A DNA stretch of 64,000 bases from DASRDU01 sp035560235 (GTDB lineage Bacteria > Acidobacteriota > Blastocatellia > RBC074). The notes below the pieces were generated by a model. That model was not told where the DNA came from. It saw only the letters and a list, made by a program, of their open reading frames with translations, and did no database searches. The stretch's first letter is position 1. Each line of letters begins with the position of its first letter. Shown here one piece after another: positions 1-8,566 of the stretch. Position numbers and translations under genes: made by a program. The DNA is taken from positions 1-64,000 of the forward strand of contig DATMAG010000047.1 of assembly GCA_035560235.1 (NCBI GenBank). Direction: 5' to 3'.

Positions 1-378
1 CATCGCCTCCCCAACGGTTATCGTGAATATCCGCCGCAGGCAGTGGAGCGCGTCAGGCTGGTGCGGCGCGCCCTGGCGCGCGGCTTCAGACTTGACGACC
101 TGGCGCGCATCCTCAGGGCCCGCGATCAGGGCGGCGCGCCCTGTCGTCAGGTGCGCGAACTTGCGGCGGCAAAGCTCGATGAACTTGAAACGCTGCTGCG
201 CGAACTGACAGCGGCGCGCGACGAACTGCGCGCACTGCTCAAAGAGTGGGATCTGCGGCTGCGTTCGACGGGCGACAATGAACCGGCCAGGCTGCTTGAA
301 TCGCTGGGCGCGGCAGACAGCCGGTTGAGTGAAACTCCGGCGCTGCCTCTTGTCTGGCAGAAACGAAAACGAAAATGA
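1..378 (+). CDS. MerR-family regulator (5' end missing)
   Basis: The gene enters from outside the window; 125 codons are visible and end at TGA 376-378. The first visible residues (NGYREYP, then AVERVRLVRRAL and GFRLDDLARIL) are the second half of a MerR winged-helix DNA-binding domain. A charged heptad-rich helix at about residues 50-85 fits the antiparallel dimerisation coiled coil. One Cys (APCRQ) sits where metal-sensing MerR proteins often carry their first ligand, but no further Cys pair is visible, so an effector cannot be assigned. The stop overlaps a possible ATG at 375 of the next gene, so the two are probably co-transcribed. Family certain, ligand unknown. Confidence 0.88.
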   Translation, partial: HRLPNGYREYPPQAVERVRLVRRALARGFRLDDLARILRARDQGGAPCRQVRELAAAKLDELETLLRELTAARDELRALLKEWDLRLRSTGDNEPARLLESLGAADSRLSETPALPLVWQKRKRK

Positions 379-392
379 AAGGAATCAGGACT

Positions 393-947
393 ATGAAGGA
401 AATATACCGGCTGACGGCTGTATTACTGTTGATCGTGACTGCGGCGGCTGTGACCAGGGCACAGTCGCACGAAAGCTGCCCTGTGCACGCGGCACACGAG
501 AAGAAATCCGAAGCCGGGCAGCACGATCATCACGCCGGGGTCAGCAAACGCGGCGACGAAGCGATGGGCTTTTCACAGCAGAAGACCACGCATCATTTTC
601 ATCTCAAAGCTGACGGCGGCGCGATTGAAGTTGCTGCCAATGATCCGAAGGATGCGACCAGCCGCGAACAGATTCGCCAGCACCTGAAACACATCGCCCG
701 CGCTTTTGCCGAAGGCGATTTCAGCGCGCCGCTCTTCATTCATGCGCAGACGCCGCCCGGCGTGCCTGCGATGAAGCGGCTGAAGACTGCAATCAAATAT
801 CAGTTTGAAGAGACGGAACACGGTGGCCGCGTCCGGCTTGTGACCGGAAATGCTGAGGCCCTGGCTGCAATCCACGAGTTCCTGCGTTTTCAGATCAGCG
901 ACCACCGGACCGGCGATTCCGGTGAGGTGGAGAAACAATCACAGTGA
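393..947 (+). CDS. secreted His-rich conserved protein
   Basis: 184 residues. The start at ATG 393 is preferred because AAAGGA lies 9 nt upstream; an earlier in-frame ATG at 375 overlaps the MerR stop. Residues 1-24 form a signal peptide ending near A-R-A-Q. Next comes a segment rich in His and Cys (HESCPVHAAH, then QHDHHAG) that could bind metal. The conserved body starts at MGFSQQKTTHHFHL and runs through DATSREQIRQHLKHIA and PPGVPAMKRL. I recognise this body as a small periplasmic family of unknown function, sometimes mislabelled aspartate carbamoyltransferase in databases (from memory). It shares no motif with that enzyme. The MerR neighbour suggests metal or stress control. Confidence 0.7.
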   Translation: MKEIYRLTAVLLLIVTAAAVTRAQSHESCPVHAAHEKKSEAGQHDHHAGVSKRGDEAMGFSQQKTTHHFHLKADGGAIEVAANDPKDATSREQIRQHLKHIARAFAEGDFSAPLFIHAQTPPGVPAMKRLKTAIKYQFEETEHGGRVRLVTGNAEALAAIHEFLRFQISDHRTGDSGEVEKQSQ

Positions 948-978
948 TCCTTTCGCCGCGCGAAAGCTGAACCTGAAG

Positions 979-1018
979 GAAGGGAGCAGATGAATGATCG
1001 CATTCATCTGCTCCCTTC
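979..1018. terminator. bidirectional hairpin terminator
   Basis: Perfect 18-bp stem (979-996 with 1001-1018) and a 4-nt loop between two convergent genes. There is no strong T-run, so it may act as a roadblock for both strands. Confidence 0.75.
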
Positions 1019-1052
1019 TGTGCTTTCCGGCGCGACTGCTCAAAGGCTTACG

Positions 1053-2003
1053 TCACGGCTGATTCTTCGGATTCACCGGCTCTTCCTGATTCGCCTTGCG
1101 TGCGCGCATCATACGCGGAGTCTCCATTTTGATGAGTGTGGCTGTAACGGTGCCGGTCGAAGTCTTTGCCACAACCCTGAGCGGCATCCGGCGATCATCA
1201 TCGCTCAGCCACATCGTCATTTCGCCGGGCCGCGAAATGAATTTGCCGGGACCGAACAGCTTCGGTTCAAGGCGGATGGTTTTGAATTTGCCGAGGTCGG
1301 TCTTCAGTTTCTCGGTCCTGCCGACGACGACTTCAAATTCGTACTGCTGCCCGTCGTCGCTGACCGGGAAGCGCAGCGTCTCGCCTGTTTTGAGCTTCTG
1401 CGTGCGCACAAAATAGATGGCCGAGAGCAGATCGAGCGTGCCGGGCGTGGCTTTGACTGCTGCGGCTTTCGGCTCTTCCTGCGGTTTGCTGAAGTCCCTG
1501 ACGGTATGCGCGGCAGTCTCCTTCGCGGGATCGAAAACCGTGGTCTGCCAGAGATTCTTTTTGCCTTCCTGAATGCGCTTGAAACTCAGGCGCGCGCTGA
1601 AGTCGTGTTCGTTCACCAGCGTCTCAAACCGATCCTGCGCGGTCACGCCAAACAGTCTGATCAGAAATCCTTTCGCCACCGCCACTGCCCGCAGATGAAT
1701 CAACCGCTCACCATCGCCCGGTTTGAATCCGGCATTGAGTTCATCAATCAGATTGTCAGGCAGCGGGTCAGGCGCTTTGCCGATCAGTTCAAAAGTGATT
1801 TCGCCAACGGTCGCGTAGATCGGGAAGCGCGAGAATTTGACTTCGTAAGTCAGCTTTTCACCGGCCAGGCTGAGCGGCTGAACCTTGAATTCGCGGCGCA
1901 CGCCCGCGTGATCGGGCTGCAGCGCAAGGCCCGCGAATGCGGACACGCAGAGCAGCAGATCAAACAGCAGGCAACGGATCTTGATGAGGCTCAGCTTTGG
2001 CAT
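1053..2003 (-). CDS. DUF3108 family secreted protein
   Basis: 316 residues with an N-terminal hydrophobic signal segment (residues 5-28, LIKIRCLLFDLLLCVSAFAGLA). The body matches the DUF3108 pattern: GEKLTYEVKFSRFPIYATVGEITFEL near residues 48-73, then a long beta-rich region with TLDLLSAIYFVRTQKLKTGETLRFPV and a C-terminal stretch MTMWLSDDDRRMPLRVVAKTSTGTVTATL. Family members are periplasmic or outer-membrane-associated beta proteins of unknown function, structurally reminiscent of lipoprotein carriers. The ribosome binding site is weak. It follows a methyltransferase and a heptosyltransferase on the same strand, which hints at an envelope role (inference). Confidence 0.8.
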   Translation of the reverse strand: MPKLSLIKIRCLLFDLLLCVSAFAGLALQPDHAGVRREFKVQPLSLAGEKLTYEVKFSRFPIYATVGEITFELIGKAPDPLPDNLIDELNAGFKPGDGERLIHLRAVAVAKGFLIRLFGVTAQDRFETLVNEHDFSARLSFKRIQEGKKNLWQTTVFDPAKETAAHTVRDFSKPQEEPKAAAVKATPGTLDLLSAIYFVRTQKLKTGETLRFPVSDDGQQYEFEVVVGRTEKLKTDLGKFKTIRLEPKLFGPGKFISRPGEMTMWLSDDDRRMPLRVVAKTSTGTVTATLIKMETPRMMRARKANQEEPVNPKNQP

Positions 2004-2025
2004 TTGAAATTCAGAACCGGCAGAT

Positions 2026-2595
2026 TCACAGCGCCGCCTTCAGACCAAGCAGCGCAAAGACCACCAGCAGTCCGATCAGCGCCCGGTATTCCCGATATCG
2101 CAGATAGAGCCGGTGATCGAACCGCGCGCTTTGTTGCGCCTCCCGGACTTCAGGTTGCCAGGGCGTCAGACGCGGCAGAAAGAGCGGCACGTTTCGCGCC
2201 CAGACCGGATAGGCATCGGCAAACAGCGTCATCATATGCTCCGCTTCGGCCTGCATTACCGGCAGGTAAACCGCCAGGAAAAAACCGAGCAGCAGCAGCC
2301 CCGACCACCAGTTGCCACCGGCGATGGCGCAGCCCGTCGCCAGAATGAAGCTGCCCAGATAAAGCGGATTGCGCGTGTAGGCATAAGGCCCGCTGACGGC
2401 GAGTTCAGCGTTTTTCTTCAGATGCCCCGAAGCCCAGCCGCGAATCGCCACGCCGCAGAGCGCCACCGGAAAGCCTGCGAGCAGCGACCGCCAGGACGGA
2501 TGCGCGAAGATCAGAAACACAGCGGCAGTGACAAACCCCAGCGGCACGCGCAGCCGCTGCAACGCTGCCCGGCCTGTCTTTGCTTCAGCCTGCAT
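2026..2595 (-). CDS. isoprenylcysteine/phospholipid methyltransferase-like membrane protein
   Basis: 189 residues with about four to five hydrophobic segments. The signature GPYAYTRNPLYLGSF (about residues 69-83) is the conserved motif of the ICMT/PEMT integral-membrane methyltransferase superfamily. It is followed by a second conserved region with acidic and His residues (MQAEAEHMMTLF, then YPVWARNVPLFLPRL) near the SAM site. Likely a SAM-dependent O- or N-methyltransferase acting on a membrane lipid or isoprenoid-like substrate; the substrate cannot be told from sequence. Its start overlaps the end of the upstream heptosyltransferase by 11 bp, so translation is probably coupled. Confidence 0.8.
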   Translation of the reverse strand: MQAEAKTGRAALQRLRVPLGFVTAAVFLIFAHPSWRSLLAGFPVALCGVAIRGWASGHLKKNAELAVSGPYAYTRNPLYLGSFILATGCAIAGGNWWSGLLLLGFFLAVYLPVMQAEAEHMMTLFADAYPVWARNVPLFLPRLTPWQPEVREAQQSARFDHRLYLRYREYRALIGLLVVFALLGLKAAL

Positions 2596-3655
2596 GCTCG
2601 ATTACTTTCATTTCGTTCTCACTCTCAGACGCCGCGCTCAGGCGACTGACCACATTCTGCCAGACGGCTTCAACCGGCATCTTCATGCACGAGGTGTGAC
2701 TGCAGGTGCGGCGAAAACAATCGGTGCGGCAATCCAGATCGAAGCGTTCGACCACCACATCAGCGGCGGCAAACGGGCCGTTGCGCCGCGCCGGTGTCGG
2801 GCCGTAAAGACCGACTATCGGAGTGCCTGCGGCTGCGGCCAGATGCAGCGGGCCAGTGTCGCCGCCGATAAACAGGCTCGCCCGCCGCGCGAGCGCAAAG
2901 AACTCTTTGAGCGTTGATTCGATCATTGAAACGGCGCCGCTGCGAGCCTGCGCCACGACCGCCTGCGCGAGCGACTGCTCGCCGGGGCCATAAGTCACGA
3001 CCGAACGCAGCCCGTAGGCCTGCCACAGCCGGTCAGCAATGGCCGCAAAGCCCGCCGCATTCCACAGCTTCGTCGGCCAGCCTCCGCCCGGATTGATAAT
3101 GGCGACCGGGCCGAGCCGGGCAGTCAGCTCCTGAGCAAAGCGTTCATCTTCAGGTGAAATACTGATCGGAAATTCATAGTCGCCTCCGGTTTGACAACCC
3201 AGATGCGCGACCAGCGCCAGATTCTTTCTGATGATGTGATCGTCATCATCAACCTTCACGGTTTCAGTCAGCAGCCACGCGCTCGCCGGTTCGCGCAATG
3301 CGGCGCGGTCAAACCCGATGCGGCGCGGCGCGCGCGCGAGGCGCGCAATCATCCCTGACTTCAGCAGCCCCTGAAAGTCGAGCGCAACATCGAACTCAGC
3401 TTGGCGCAATCTGTTGAGCGCGGCACTGATGCCCGCCCGCGTCGTGCGGCTCAGTGGCTCCCTGCGCCAGCCGCGCGTGTCGAGTTCGATCAGTTCATCG
3501 AGACAGGGACTGTCGCGCAGCAGCTTTGCCGGGCCGCCGCGTTCGACCGCCCACGCGATGAAGGCTGCGGGCAGCGCGCGCCGCAGCGCAGCGAGCGCAG
3601 GCAGCGTATGAACGACGTCGCCGATGGCTCCGAGTTTGACAATCAGGATGCGCAT
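2585..3655 (-). CDS. waaC: lipopolysaccharide heptosyltransferase I-like (GT9)
   Basis: 356 residues, GT-B fold glycosyltransferase family 9. The N-terminus MRILIVKLGAIGDVVHTLPA is the typical start of WaaC/WaaF enzymes. DVALDFQGLLKSGMIARLA and RIGFDRAALREPASAWL match the heptosyltransferase I subgroup. The C-terminal nucleotide-sugar site FIGGDTGPLHLAAAAGTPIVGLYGPT (about residues 262-287) is intact. It transfers L-glycero-D-manno-heptose to the LPS inner core at the cytoplasmic face, implying a diderm envelope. A Cys-rich tail (CRTDCFRRTCSHTSC) follows the catalytic domain, as often seen in this family. It heads the minus-strand run with the methyltransferase and the DUF3108 protein. Confidence 0.82.
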   Translation of the reverse strand: MRILIVKLGAIGDVVHTLPALAALRRALPAAFIAWAVERGGPAKLLRDSPCLDELIELDTRGWRREPLSRTTRAGISAALNRLRQAEFDVALDFQGLLKSGMIARLARAPRRIGFDRAALREPASAWLLTETVKVDDDDHIIRKNLALVAHLGCQTGGDYEFPISISPEDERFAQELTARLGPVAIINPGGGWPTKLWNAAGFAAIADRLWQAYGLRSVVTYGPGEQSLAQAVVAQARSGAVSMIESTLKEFFALARRASLFIGGDTGPLHLAAAAGTPIVGLYGPTPARRNGPFAAADVVVERFDLDCRTDCFRRTCSHTSCMKMPVEAVWQNVVSRLSAASESENEMKVIEHAG

Positions 3656-3758
3656 TGCTCAAAGTTACAGCCGCATCAGAACGAGCGACCAGACTCTACT
3701 CTAACTTTCGAGCGCGCTTCAGGCAACCGCCCGGGCCGACTCACTAACCCTGAATTCG

Positions 3759-4736
3759 ATGAAACCACGAATTGCAATCTTATTTACCGGCGGGACGATT
3801 TCAATGCGGGTTGATCCGCAGACGGGCGGCGCGGTTCCGGCGCTGTCAGGTGAAGAGATCATCGCCTGCGTGCCGGGCCTCTCAGACATTGCCGGTTTCG
3901 ATGTCGTCAACTTTTCGCTCTTTGCCGGGCCGCATATGACTCCGCCGAAGATGCTCGAACTGGCGCAGATGGTAAAGGCAAAGCTGCGCGATCAGAGCCT
4001 CGCCGGGGCAGTCGTCACGCACGGCACGGACACGCTGGAAGAGACGGCTTACCTGCTCGATCTGCTCATTGATGACGAGCGGCCAGTGGTCTTTGTCGGA
4101 GCGATGCGCAACAGTTCAGAGCTGAGCTGGGACGGGCCGGGCAATCTGCGTTCAGCAGTGCGCGTGGCAGCGGATGGGCGCGCGCGGCACCTGGGCGTGC
4201 TGGTCGTGATGAACGATCAGTTGCTTGCGGCGGCTGAAGCGACCAAGACGCACACGGAAGCGACCGACACTTTTCAGAGCCGCGATTTCGGCCCGCTCGG
4301 TCTGGTGGACAAGGATCGCGTGATCGTGACGCGTCGCCCGGCCCGTCGTGACCACATTGCGACTGACCGGCTGGAAGAGCGCGTGGATATTATCAAGATT
4401 TCAGCCGGAAGCGACGGGCGTTACATCAGCTTTGCGGTTGAGAGCGGCGCGCGCGCCATTGTGATCGAAGGCCTCGGGCGCGGCAACGTGCCGGTCGCGG
4501 CGCTGCCGGGCATCGAGAAGGCCATTGAAGCGGGGCTGCCGGTAGTCATCACTTCGCGCTGTCCGCGCGGGCGGGTGCTTGATACTTACGGGTATGAAGG
4601 CGCAGGCAAGCAGTTGAAGCGGATGGGCTGCATTCCTGGCGGAATGCTCCCGAGCCACAAGGCGCGCATCAGACTGATGGCCGCGCTCGGCGCAGGCTGG
4701 AGCGTCGAACAGATCAGACGGTCATTCGAGGATTGA
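3759..4736 (+). CDS. L-asparaginase (type I/II fold)
   Basis: 325 residues, close to the usual 320-350. Both catalytic threonine motifs are present: ILFTGGTIS at residues 6-14 and VVTHGTDTLEETAYLLD at about 85-101. The conserved block VGAMRNSSELSWDGPGNLRSAVRVA follows, and a substrate-binding C-terminal half contains VIEGLGRGNVPVAALPGIEKA and SRCPRGRVLDTYGY. The enzyme hydrolyses L-asparagine to aspartate and ammonia. There is no signal peptide, so it should be cytoplasmic. No strong Shine-Dalgarno lies in front of ATG 3759. It is divergent from waaC and convergent with pilT. Confidence 0.9.
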   Translation: MKPRIAILFTGGTISMRVDPQTGGAVPALSGEEIIACVPGLSDIAGFDVVNFSLFAGPHMTPPKMLELAQMVKAKLRDQSLAGAVVTHGTDTLEETAYLLDLLIDDERPVVFVGAMRNSSELSWDGPGNLRSAVRVAADGRARHLGVLVVMNDQLLAAAEATKTHTEATDTFQSRDFGPLGLVDKDRVIVTRRPARRDHIATDRLEERVDIIKISAGSDGRYISFAVESGARAIVIEGLGRGNVPVAALPGIEKAIEAGLPVVITSRCPRGRVLDTYGYEGAGKQLKRMGCIPGGMLPSHKARIRLMAALGAGWSVEQIRRSFED

Positions 4737-4743
4737 AAGAGAG

Positions 4744-4830
<87 letters not shown>

Positions 4831-4835
4831 GATTT

Positions 4836-6164
4836 TTACAGCCGCTCAATCATATCCAGCATTGAACCGTTGCTGCGCGGCTGCGGCGGGGGCTGTGGCG
4901 CAGCGGGCGCGGGCTGGCCGGATGGAGCGGCTGGGTTGCCGCCGAGGTCCTGCAATGAGAGTTGCAGGTTGCCGCGATTGGTCGCATAAGCGAGCGCGTC
5001 ATTCATTGTGATCAGTCCCTGGCGCACGAAGCCTTCGAGCACCTGATCGAACGTCTGCATCCCGTCAAGCTCACCATCCTTCATCGCATCAATCAGCGAC
5101 TTGCCTTCGCGCTCGCCCTTCTCGATGTACTCGCGCGTGCGGGCGGTGCTTTTGAGGATTTCGATGGCAGCGATGCGGCCACTGCCGTCAGCGCGCGGCA
5201 GCAGGCGCTGTGAAACGATGTAACGGAAGCTTTGCGCGAGCCGCGTGCGAATCACCTGCTCCTCGTTTTTCGGAAAGACGCCGATGATGCGATCCACGGT
5301 CTTGGCCGCATCAATCGTGTGCAGCGTGGACATCACCAGGTGGCCGGTTTCAGCGGCTTCGAGCGCGGTTTCGATGGTTTCGACGTCGCGCATCTCGCCG
5401 ACCAGAATCACCTTCGGCGCCTGGCGCAGCGCGGCGCGCAGCGCGAGCGCAAAGCTCGGCGTGTCGGCGTGCAGTTCGCGCTGATGAATCGTGCAGTTCT
5501 TGTGGCGATGCAGAAACTCAATCGGGTCTTCGATGGTGACGATGTGGTCGTAGCGGGTTTCGTTGATCAGATCAATGATGGCCGCGAGCGTCGAGCTTTT
5601 GCCCGAGCCGGTCGGCCCGGTGACGAGGACAATGCCGTTCTTGAGTTCGCAGATCTGCTTCAACTGCTGTGGCAGCCGCAACTGCTCGAAGCCGGGAATG
5701 CCCATCGGGATGTTGCGCATGACGATGGCGAACGTGCCGCGCTGCCGAAAGATGTTGACGCGGAAGCGGCTGTGACCCGGCACGCCGTAGGAGATGTCGG
5801 CTGAGCCTCGCTGTTCGAGCGATTCCGCCGCCACGCGATTGTTTTTGATGATGACGCTGGCGATGGCTTCGGTATGTTCGGGCTTGAGCATTTCGAGGCC
5901 CGGAATATTGACCCCGCGCAGTTTGCCATTGAGTTCCACCTGCGGCGGTTTGCCCGGCGAAAAGATCAGATCGCTGACCTTGTCTGAAACGGAGAGCATC
6001 GCCTGAAGCACGCGATTGAAGCTTTCAGTCGCCGGGTCGGGCGCAGCCGGCGCGGAGGATTTCAGTGTGGTGGCGTCAGTCGGCCGGGCCGGACGTGAGA
6101 CTGTCAGCGGGCCGGTGGGGACAGCAGTCGTCTGAGCAGACGGCTGCGCAGCGTTTTCGCTCAC
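4836..6164 (-). CDS. pilT: type IV pilus retraction ATPase PilT
   Basis: 442 residues, longer than the usual ~345 because of a disordered Pro/Ala/Thr-rich N-terminal extension (residues 1-45) and a Pro/Gln-rich tail. Order: PAS-like N-terminal domain, Walker A GPTGSGKSS (183-191), Asp box with TIEDPIEF, Walker B ILVGEMRD, His box STLHT and the C-terminal retraction signature around SQRLLPRADGSGRIAAIEIL. The hexameric ATPase disassembles type IV pilin at the inner-membrane platform and drives twitching. No other pil genes are next to it, apart from a PilZ protein divergently placed 366 bp away. Start ATG 6164 is preceded by a short purine-rich stretch. Confidence 0.95.
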   Translation of the reverse strand: MSENAAQPSAQTTAVPTGPLTVSRPARPTDATTLKSSAPAAPDPATESFNRVLQAMLSVSDKVSDLIFSPGKPPQVELNGKLRGVNIPGLEMLKPEHTEAIASVIIKNNRVAAESLEQRGSADISYGVPGHSRFRVNIFRQRGTFAIVMRNIPMGIPGFEQLRLPQQLKQICELKNGIVLVTGPTGSGKSSTLAAIIDLINETRYDHIVTIEDPIEFLHRHKNCTIHQRELHADTPSFALALRAALRQAPKVILVGEMRDVETIETALEAAETGHLVMSTLHTIDAAKTVDRIIGVFPKNEEQVIRTRLAQSFRYIVSQRLLPRADGSGRIAAIEILKSTARTREYIEKGEREGKSLIDAMKDGELDGMQTFDQVLEGFVRQGLITMNDALAYATNRGNLQLSLQDLGGNPAAPSGQPAPAAPQPPPQPRSNGSMLDMIERL

Positions 6165-6530
6165 AATTCGGACTCCTTCGGGTTATTCATCAGGAATTGA
6201 GTTCTGCCGGGCAGCAGAACCAGTGGCAGGGGCTTTAATAAAGCAATAATAGCCAGCCCGTCAAAGTGGGTCAACAGATAATCAGCCGCTGAGGCGCACG
6301 AATCCGCGCGAATAATGAACAACTCTCCTTCACTTCACACTCCGGTTCCGCATTCCGCATTTGATCCTTTTGCAACGGTCTTTCTCACCTCACTGAGCCA
6401 CCACCCGATTTTTTATTCGCGCCCGATCTGACACGTGCTAAGATGCCCGCGCCCGGCCCACCTGCAACAACCTTCTGAACAACTCTGATTATTACGCTGT
6501 GTTCTCTGGCCCTGTCGGAAGGAAGTTCCC
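6165..6530. other. intergenic region between divergent pilT and PilZ genes
   Basis: 366 bp with no convincing gene. It must hold promoters for both flanking genes, but I see no clear consensus -35/-10 pair. A faint, degenerate ACGAAT-like repeat is visible around 6290-6320. Confidence 0.4.
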
Positions 6531-6893
6531 ATGTCTTACCCTGAAACCGAGCGTCGTCGGGCTGTCCGTCACAAATGGCTGCTGGATCTCTATTTCGATG
6601 GAGCTGAAGGCGTGGGCGTGGCGCAGACGCGCGACATCAGCCGCTGCGGACTCTACTTCAGCACCAGAACCGTGATTCCGAAAGGCGCGCGACTCAAACT
6701 GCGCCTGCCGCTCGATCCTGAAACGAACGATTATCTGGTCGTTGAAGCCGAGGTGGCTTACAGTCAGCCCGGAGTCGGCGCTGCGGTCGAATTCATCGGG
6801 CTGAGCGAAGAGGGTGTCAGAAAGCTCGATCAGTTTCTGGCCGAAAACCGGAAGGCCTTTGCCGCTGCAGGCGGGATTCTCGATGAGGACTGA
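6531..6893 (+). CDS. PilZ-domain (c-di-GMP receptor) protein
   Basis: 120 residues forming a single PilZ domain. The arginine-rich switch ERRRAVRH is at residues 7-14, giving the RxxxR c-di-GMP contact. The second motif is DISRCGLYF, which keeps D-x-S-x-x-G. The rest is a beta barrel (GARLKLRLPL, YLVVEAEVAY, GVGAAVEFIG) with a C-terminal helix. Both nucleotide-binding motifs are intact, so it probably binds c-di-GMP. The neighbouring pilT makes a link to type IV pilus control plausible, but the gene stands alone on the plus strand. The start has GGAAGGAAG about 6 nt upstream. Confidence 0.88.
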   Translation: MSYPETERRRAVRHKWLLDLYFDGAEGVGVAQTRDISRCGLYFSTRTVIPKGARLKLRLPLDPETNDYLVVEAEVAYSQPGVGAAVEFIGLSEEGVRKLDQFLAENRKAFAAAGGILDED

Positions 6894-6902
6894 GGGCAGG
6901 CA

Positions 6903-7193
6903 TTACTGTTCCGTGAGCGCCTGCCGGGCCGCATCAGCGCTGATTCCGCTGACGCGCACGATTTTGTTTTTTGAGGCTGCGCCGGAAATGATCGTGACCT
7001 GCTGACGCGAGAGCCTGAAGAGTCCGGCGAGAAAACGAATCAGCTCTTCGTTGGCCGCGCCGTCAACCGGCGGAGCCGCGAGGCGGATTTTCACCGCGCC
7101 TTCCAATTCACCCGCGATTCCGGTGCGCGAAGCTCGCGGCTGAACGCGCACTGAAAATGTCACCGCGCCATCTTTTTCAGTGAGCCTGAGCAA
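6903..7193 (-). CDS. yggU: YggU/DUF167 family protein
   Basis: 96 residues, the usual family length. The conserved core VRVQPRASRTGIAG, VKIRLAAPPVDGAANEELIRFLA and ISGAASKNKIVRVSG is complete. The fold is known from structures of the family, but its biochemical role is not established. It lies 9 bp downstream of yggT in the widely conserved order yggS-yggT-yggU, so the three are very likely an operon. Confidence 0.9.
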   Translation of the reverse strand: MLRLTEKDGAVTFSVRVQPRASRTGIAGELEGAVKIRLAAPPVDGAANEELIRFLAGLFRLSRQQVTIISGAASKNKIVRVSGISADAARQALTEQ

Positions 7194-7202
7194 GGCGGCC
7201 TT

Positions 7203-7847
7203 TCAGGACAGAAAGATCAGCGTGACGGCAGACGCGGCAAAGGAGAGCGCAATCCACAGAATCAGGAACGACCAGCCGGCCAGCATCCCGCCGAATTCAA
7301 ACAGTCGCAGCAGCGGTTCGATTCGTTTGAGCGCCCGGTACGCGACCCGGCTCAGCAGCCCGAAGAGCCAGTTCACAAAGACGATCAGCATCAGCGTGAG
7401 CAGATAAAAGATGATTCCGAGCAGCAGCACCCCGATCAGGTTGCGCGCGGCAGTCAGCACATTGCCCCGGTCGAACCGGTCGAGCACCAGGACGACGCCG
7501 CTGAGCAGTTGCAGCAGATTGCTGACGACAATCGAAACGACGTAACAGACAATCGCCGTCGCAATCAGAATCATCAGCACCGCCGGATCGAAGCCGAGCG
7601 CCCGCTTGAGCGGAAAGTAAAAGCGCGAACTCCGCACGTTGTGCAGCATTTCGGTCGCGGGCCGGCGCAGTTGATAGGCCCAGCGTCCGAACGGGCTGAC
7701 CTGGAGCAGATCGAGCAGGTAACGCGCCAGCAGCAGCACGATGACCGCGATGATGATGGCTCCGTACACGTAGCTGATGAAGGAGGAGATAAACCTGATG
7801 ACGACTTCGATAGCGTTGGCGATCTGTGACAAAGGATAAGCTCCCAT
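7203..7847 (-). CDS. yggT: YggT family integral membrane protein
   Basis: 214 residues with about five to six hydrophobic segments in two YggT repeats: residues 15-50 (FISYVYGAIIIAVIVLLLARYLL) and 85-150 (VLMILIATAIVCYVVSIVV, then LIGVLLLGIIFYLLTLMLIVFV). The first repeat is followed by SPFGRWAYQLRRPATEMLH, the conserved YggT turn. The function is not established; links to osmotic tolerance and cell division have been proposed for relatives. It lies between yggS (8 bp upstream) and yggU. Confidence 0.85.
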   Translation of the reverse strand: MGAYPLSQIANAIEVVIRFISSFISYVYGAIIIAVIVLLLARYLLDLLQVSPFGRWAYQLRRPATEMLHNVRSSRFYFPLKRALGFDPAVLMILIATAIVCYVVSIVVSNLLQLLSGVVLVLDRFDRGNVLTAARNLIGVLLLGIIFYLLTLMLIVFVNWLFGLLSRVAYRALKRIEPLLRLFEFGGMLAGWSFLILWIALSFAASAVTLIFLS

Positions 7848-7855
7848 AATGCCGG

Positions 7856-8566
7856 TTAGTGTCGTGCCCCGAAAATCGCGGTGCCGATTCTGACGAGCGT
7901 CGCACCCTCTTCGATTGCGATCTCGAAATCGTGACTCATGCCCATCGAAAGATCGCGAAACTGTTCGCCGCCGAAACCAGCGCGGCGCACCTCATCGCGC
8001 AGTTCGCGCAGCCGTCGGAAAAACGGCCTCGCTTCTTCAGGATCATCGAACAACGGGGGAATGGTCATCAGCCCTCTGAGTTCGAGATGTGAGAGCCTGC
8101 CGAGCCGTTCACAGACCGGCAGCACGGCCTCGGCGGCCAGCCCTGATTTCGATCCCTCGCTGCCGATGTTGACCTGAACGAAAACAGGCAGCCGTTTGTT
8201 CATCTCTGCGGCCACGCGGTCGAGCCGCTCTCCGAGTTCGAGGCTGTCCACGGACTCGACAGCATCGAAGAGTTCCACCGCCCGGCGCGCCTTGTTCGAC
8301 TGCAGGTGGCCGATCAGGTGCCACGCGGCCTGATGGTTTTCAGTGACTTCTCTCAGTTCGGGAATTTTTGCGGCGGCCTCCTGCACGCGATTTTCGCCGA
8401 GGACTTTCACTCCGGCTTCAAGCGCGGCGCGGATGCGATCAGGTGATACGGTCTTGCTGACCGCGACGAGCGTGACTTCAGCGGGTGAACGACCGGCGCG
8501 GGCGCAGGCGCGGGCAATGCGTTCGTGAATCTGTGCGAGCCGCCCGGCGATTTCACTTCTTTGCAT
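7856..8566 (-). CDS. yggS: YggS-type PLP homeostasis protein
   Basis: 236 residues, a single alanine-racemase-like TIM barrel. The PLP lysine lies in TLVAVSKTVSPD (about residue 38). LGENRVQEAAAKIPEL, WHLIGHLQSNKARRAVELFDAVESVDS, QVNIGSEGSKSGL, LRGLMTIPP and LSMGMSHDFEIAIEEGATLVRIGTAIFG are all hallmarks. It binds pyridoxal phosphate and maintains the free PLP pool rather than acting as a racemase. Its start overlaps the end of the upstream VWFA gene by 14 bp, so translation is probably coupled to it. Confidence 0.93.
   Translation of the reverse strand: MQRSEIAGRLAQIHERIARACARAGRSPAEVTLVAVSKTVSPDRIRAALEAGVKVLGENRVQEAAAKIPELREVTENHQAAWHLIGHLQSNKARRAVELFDAVESVDSLELGERLDRVAAEMNKRLPVFVQVNIGSEGSKSGLAAEAVLPVCERLGRLSHLELRGLMTIPPLFDDPEEARPFFRRLRELRDEVRRAGFGGEQFRDLSMGMSHDFEIAIEEGATLVRIGTAIFGARH

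Noticed and set aside
990..2348. 452-codon frame on the plus strand
   Set aside because: It lies antisense to the DUF3108 and methyltransferase genes, has no recognisable domain and reflects high GC in the opposite codon positions.
7297..7905. 202-codon minus-strand frame
   Set aside because: Overlaps yggT in another frame; Arg/Ala-rich composition without structure.
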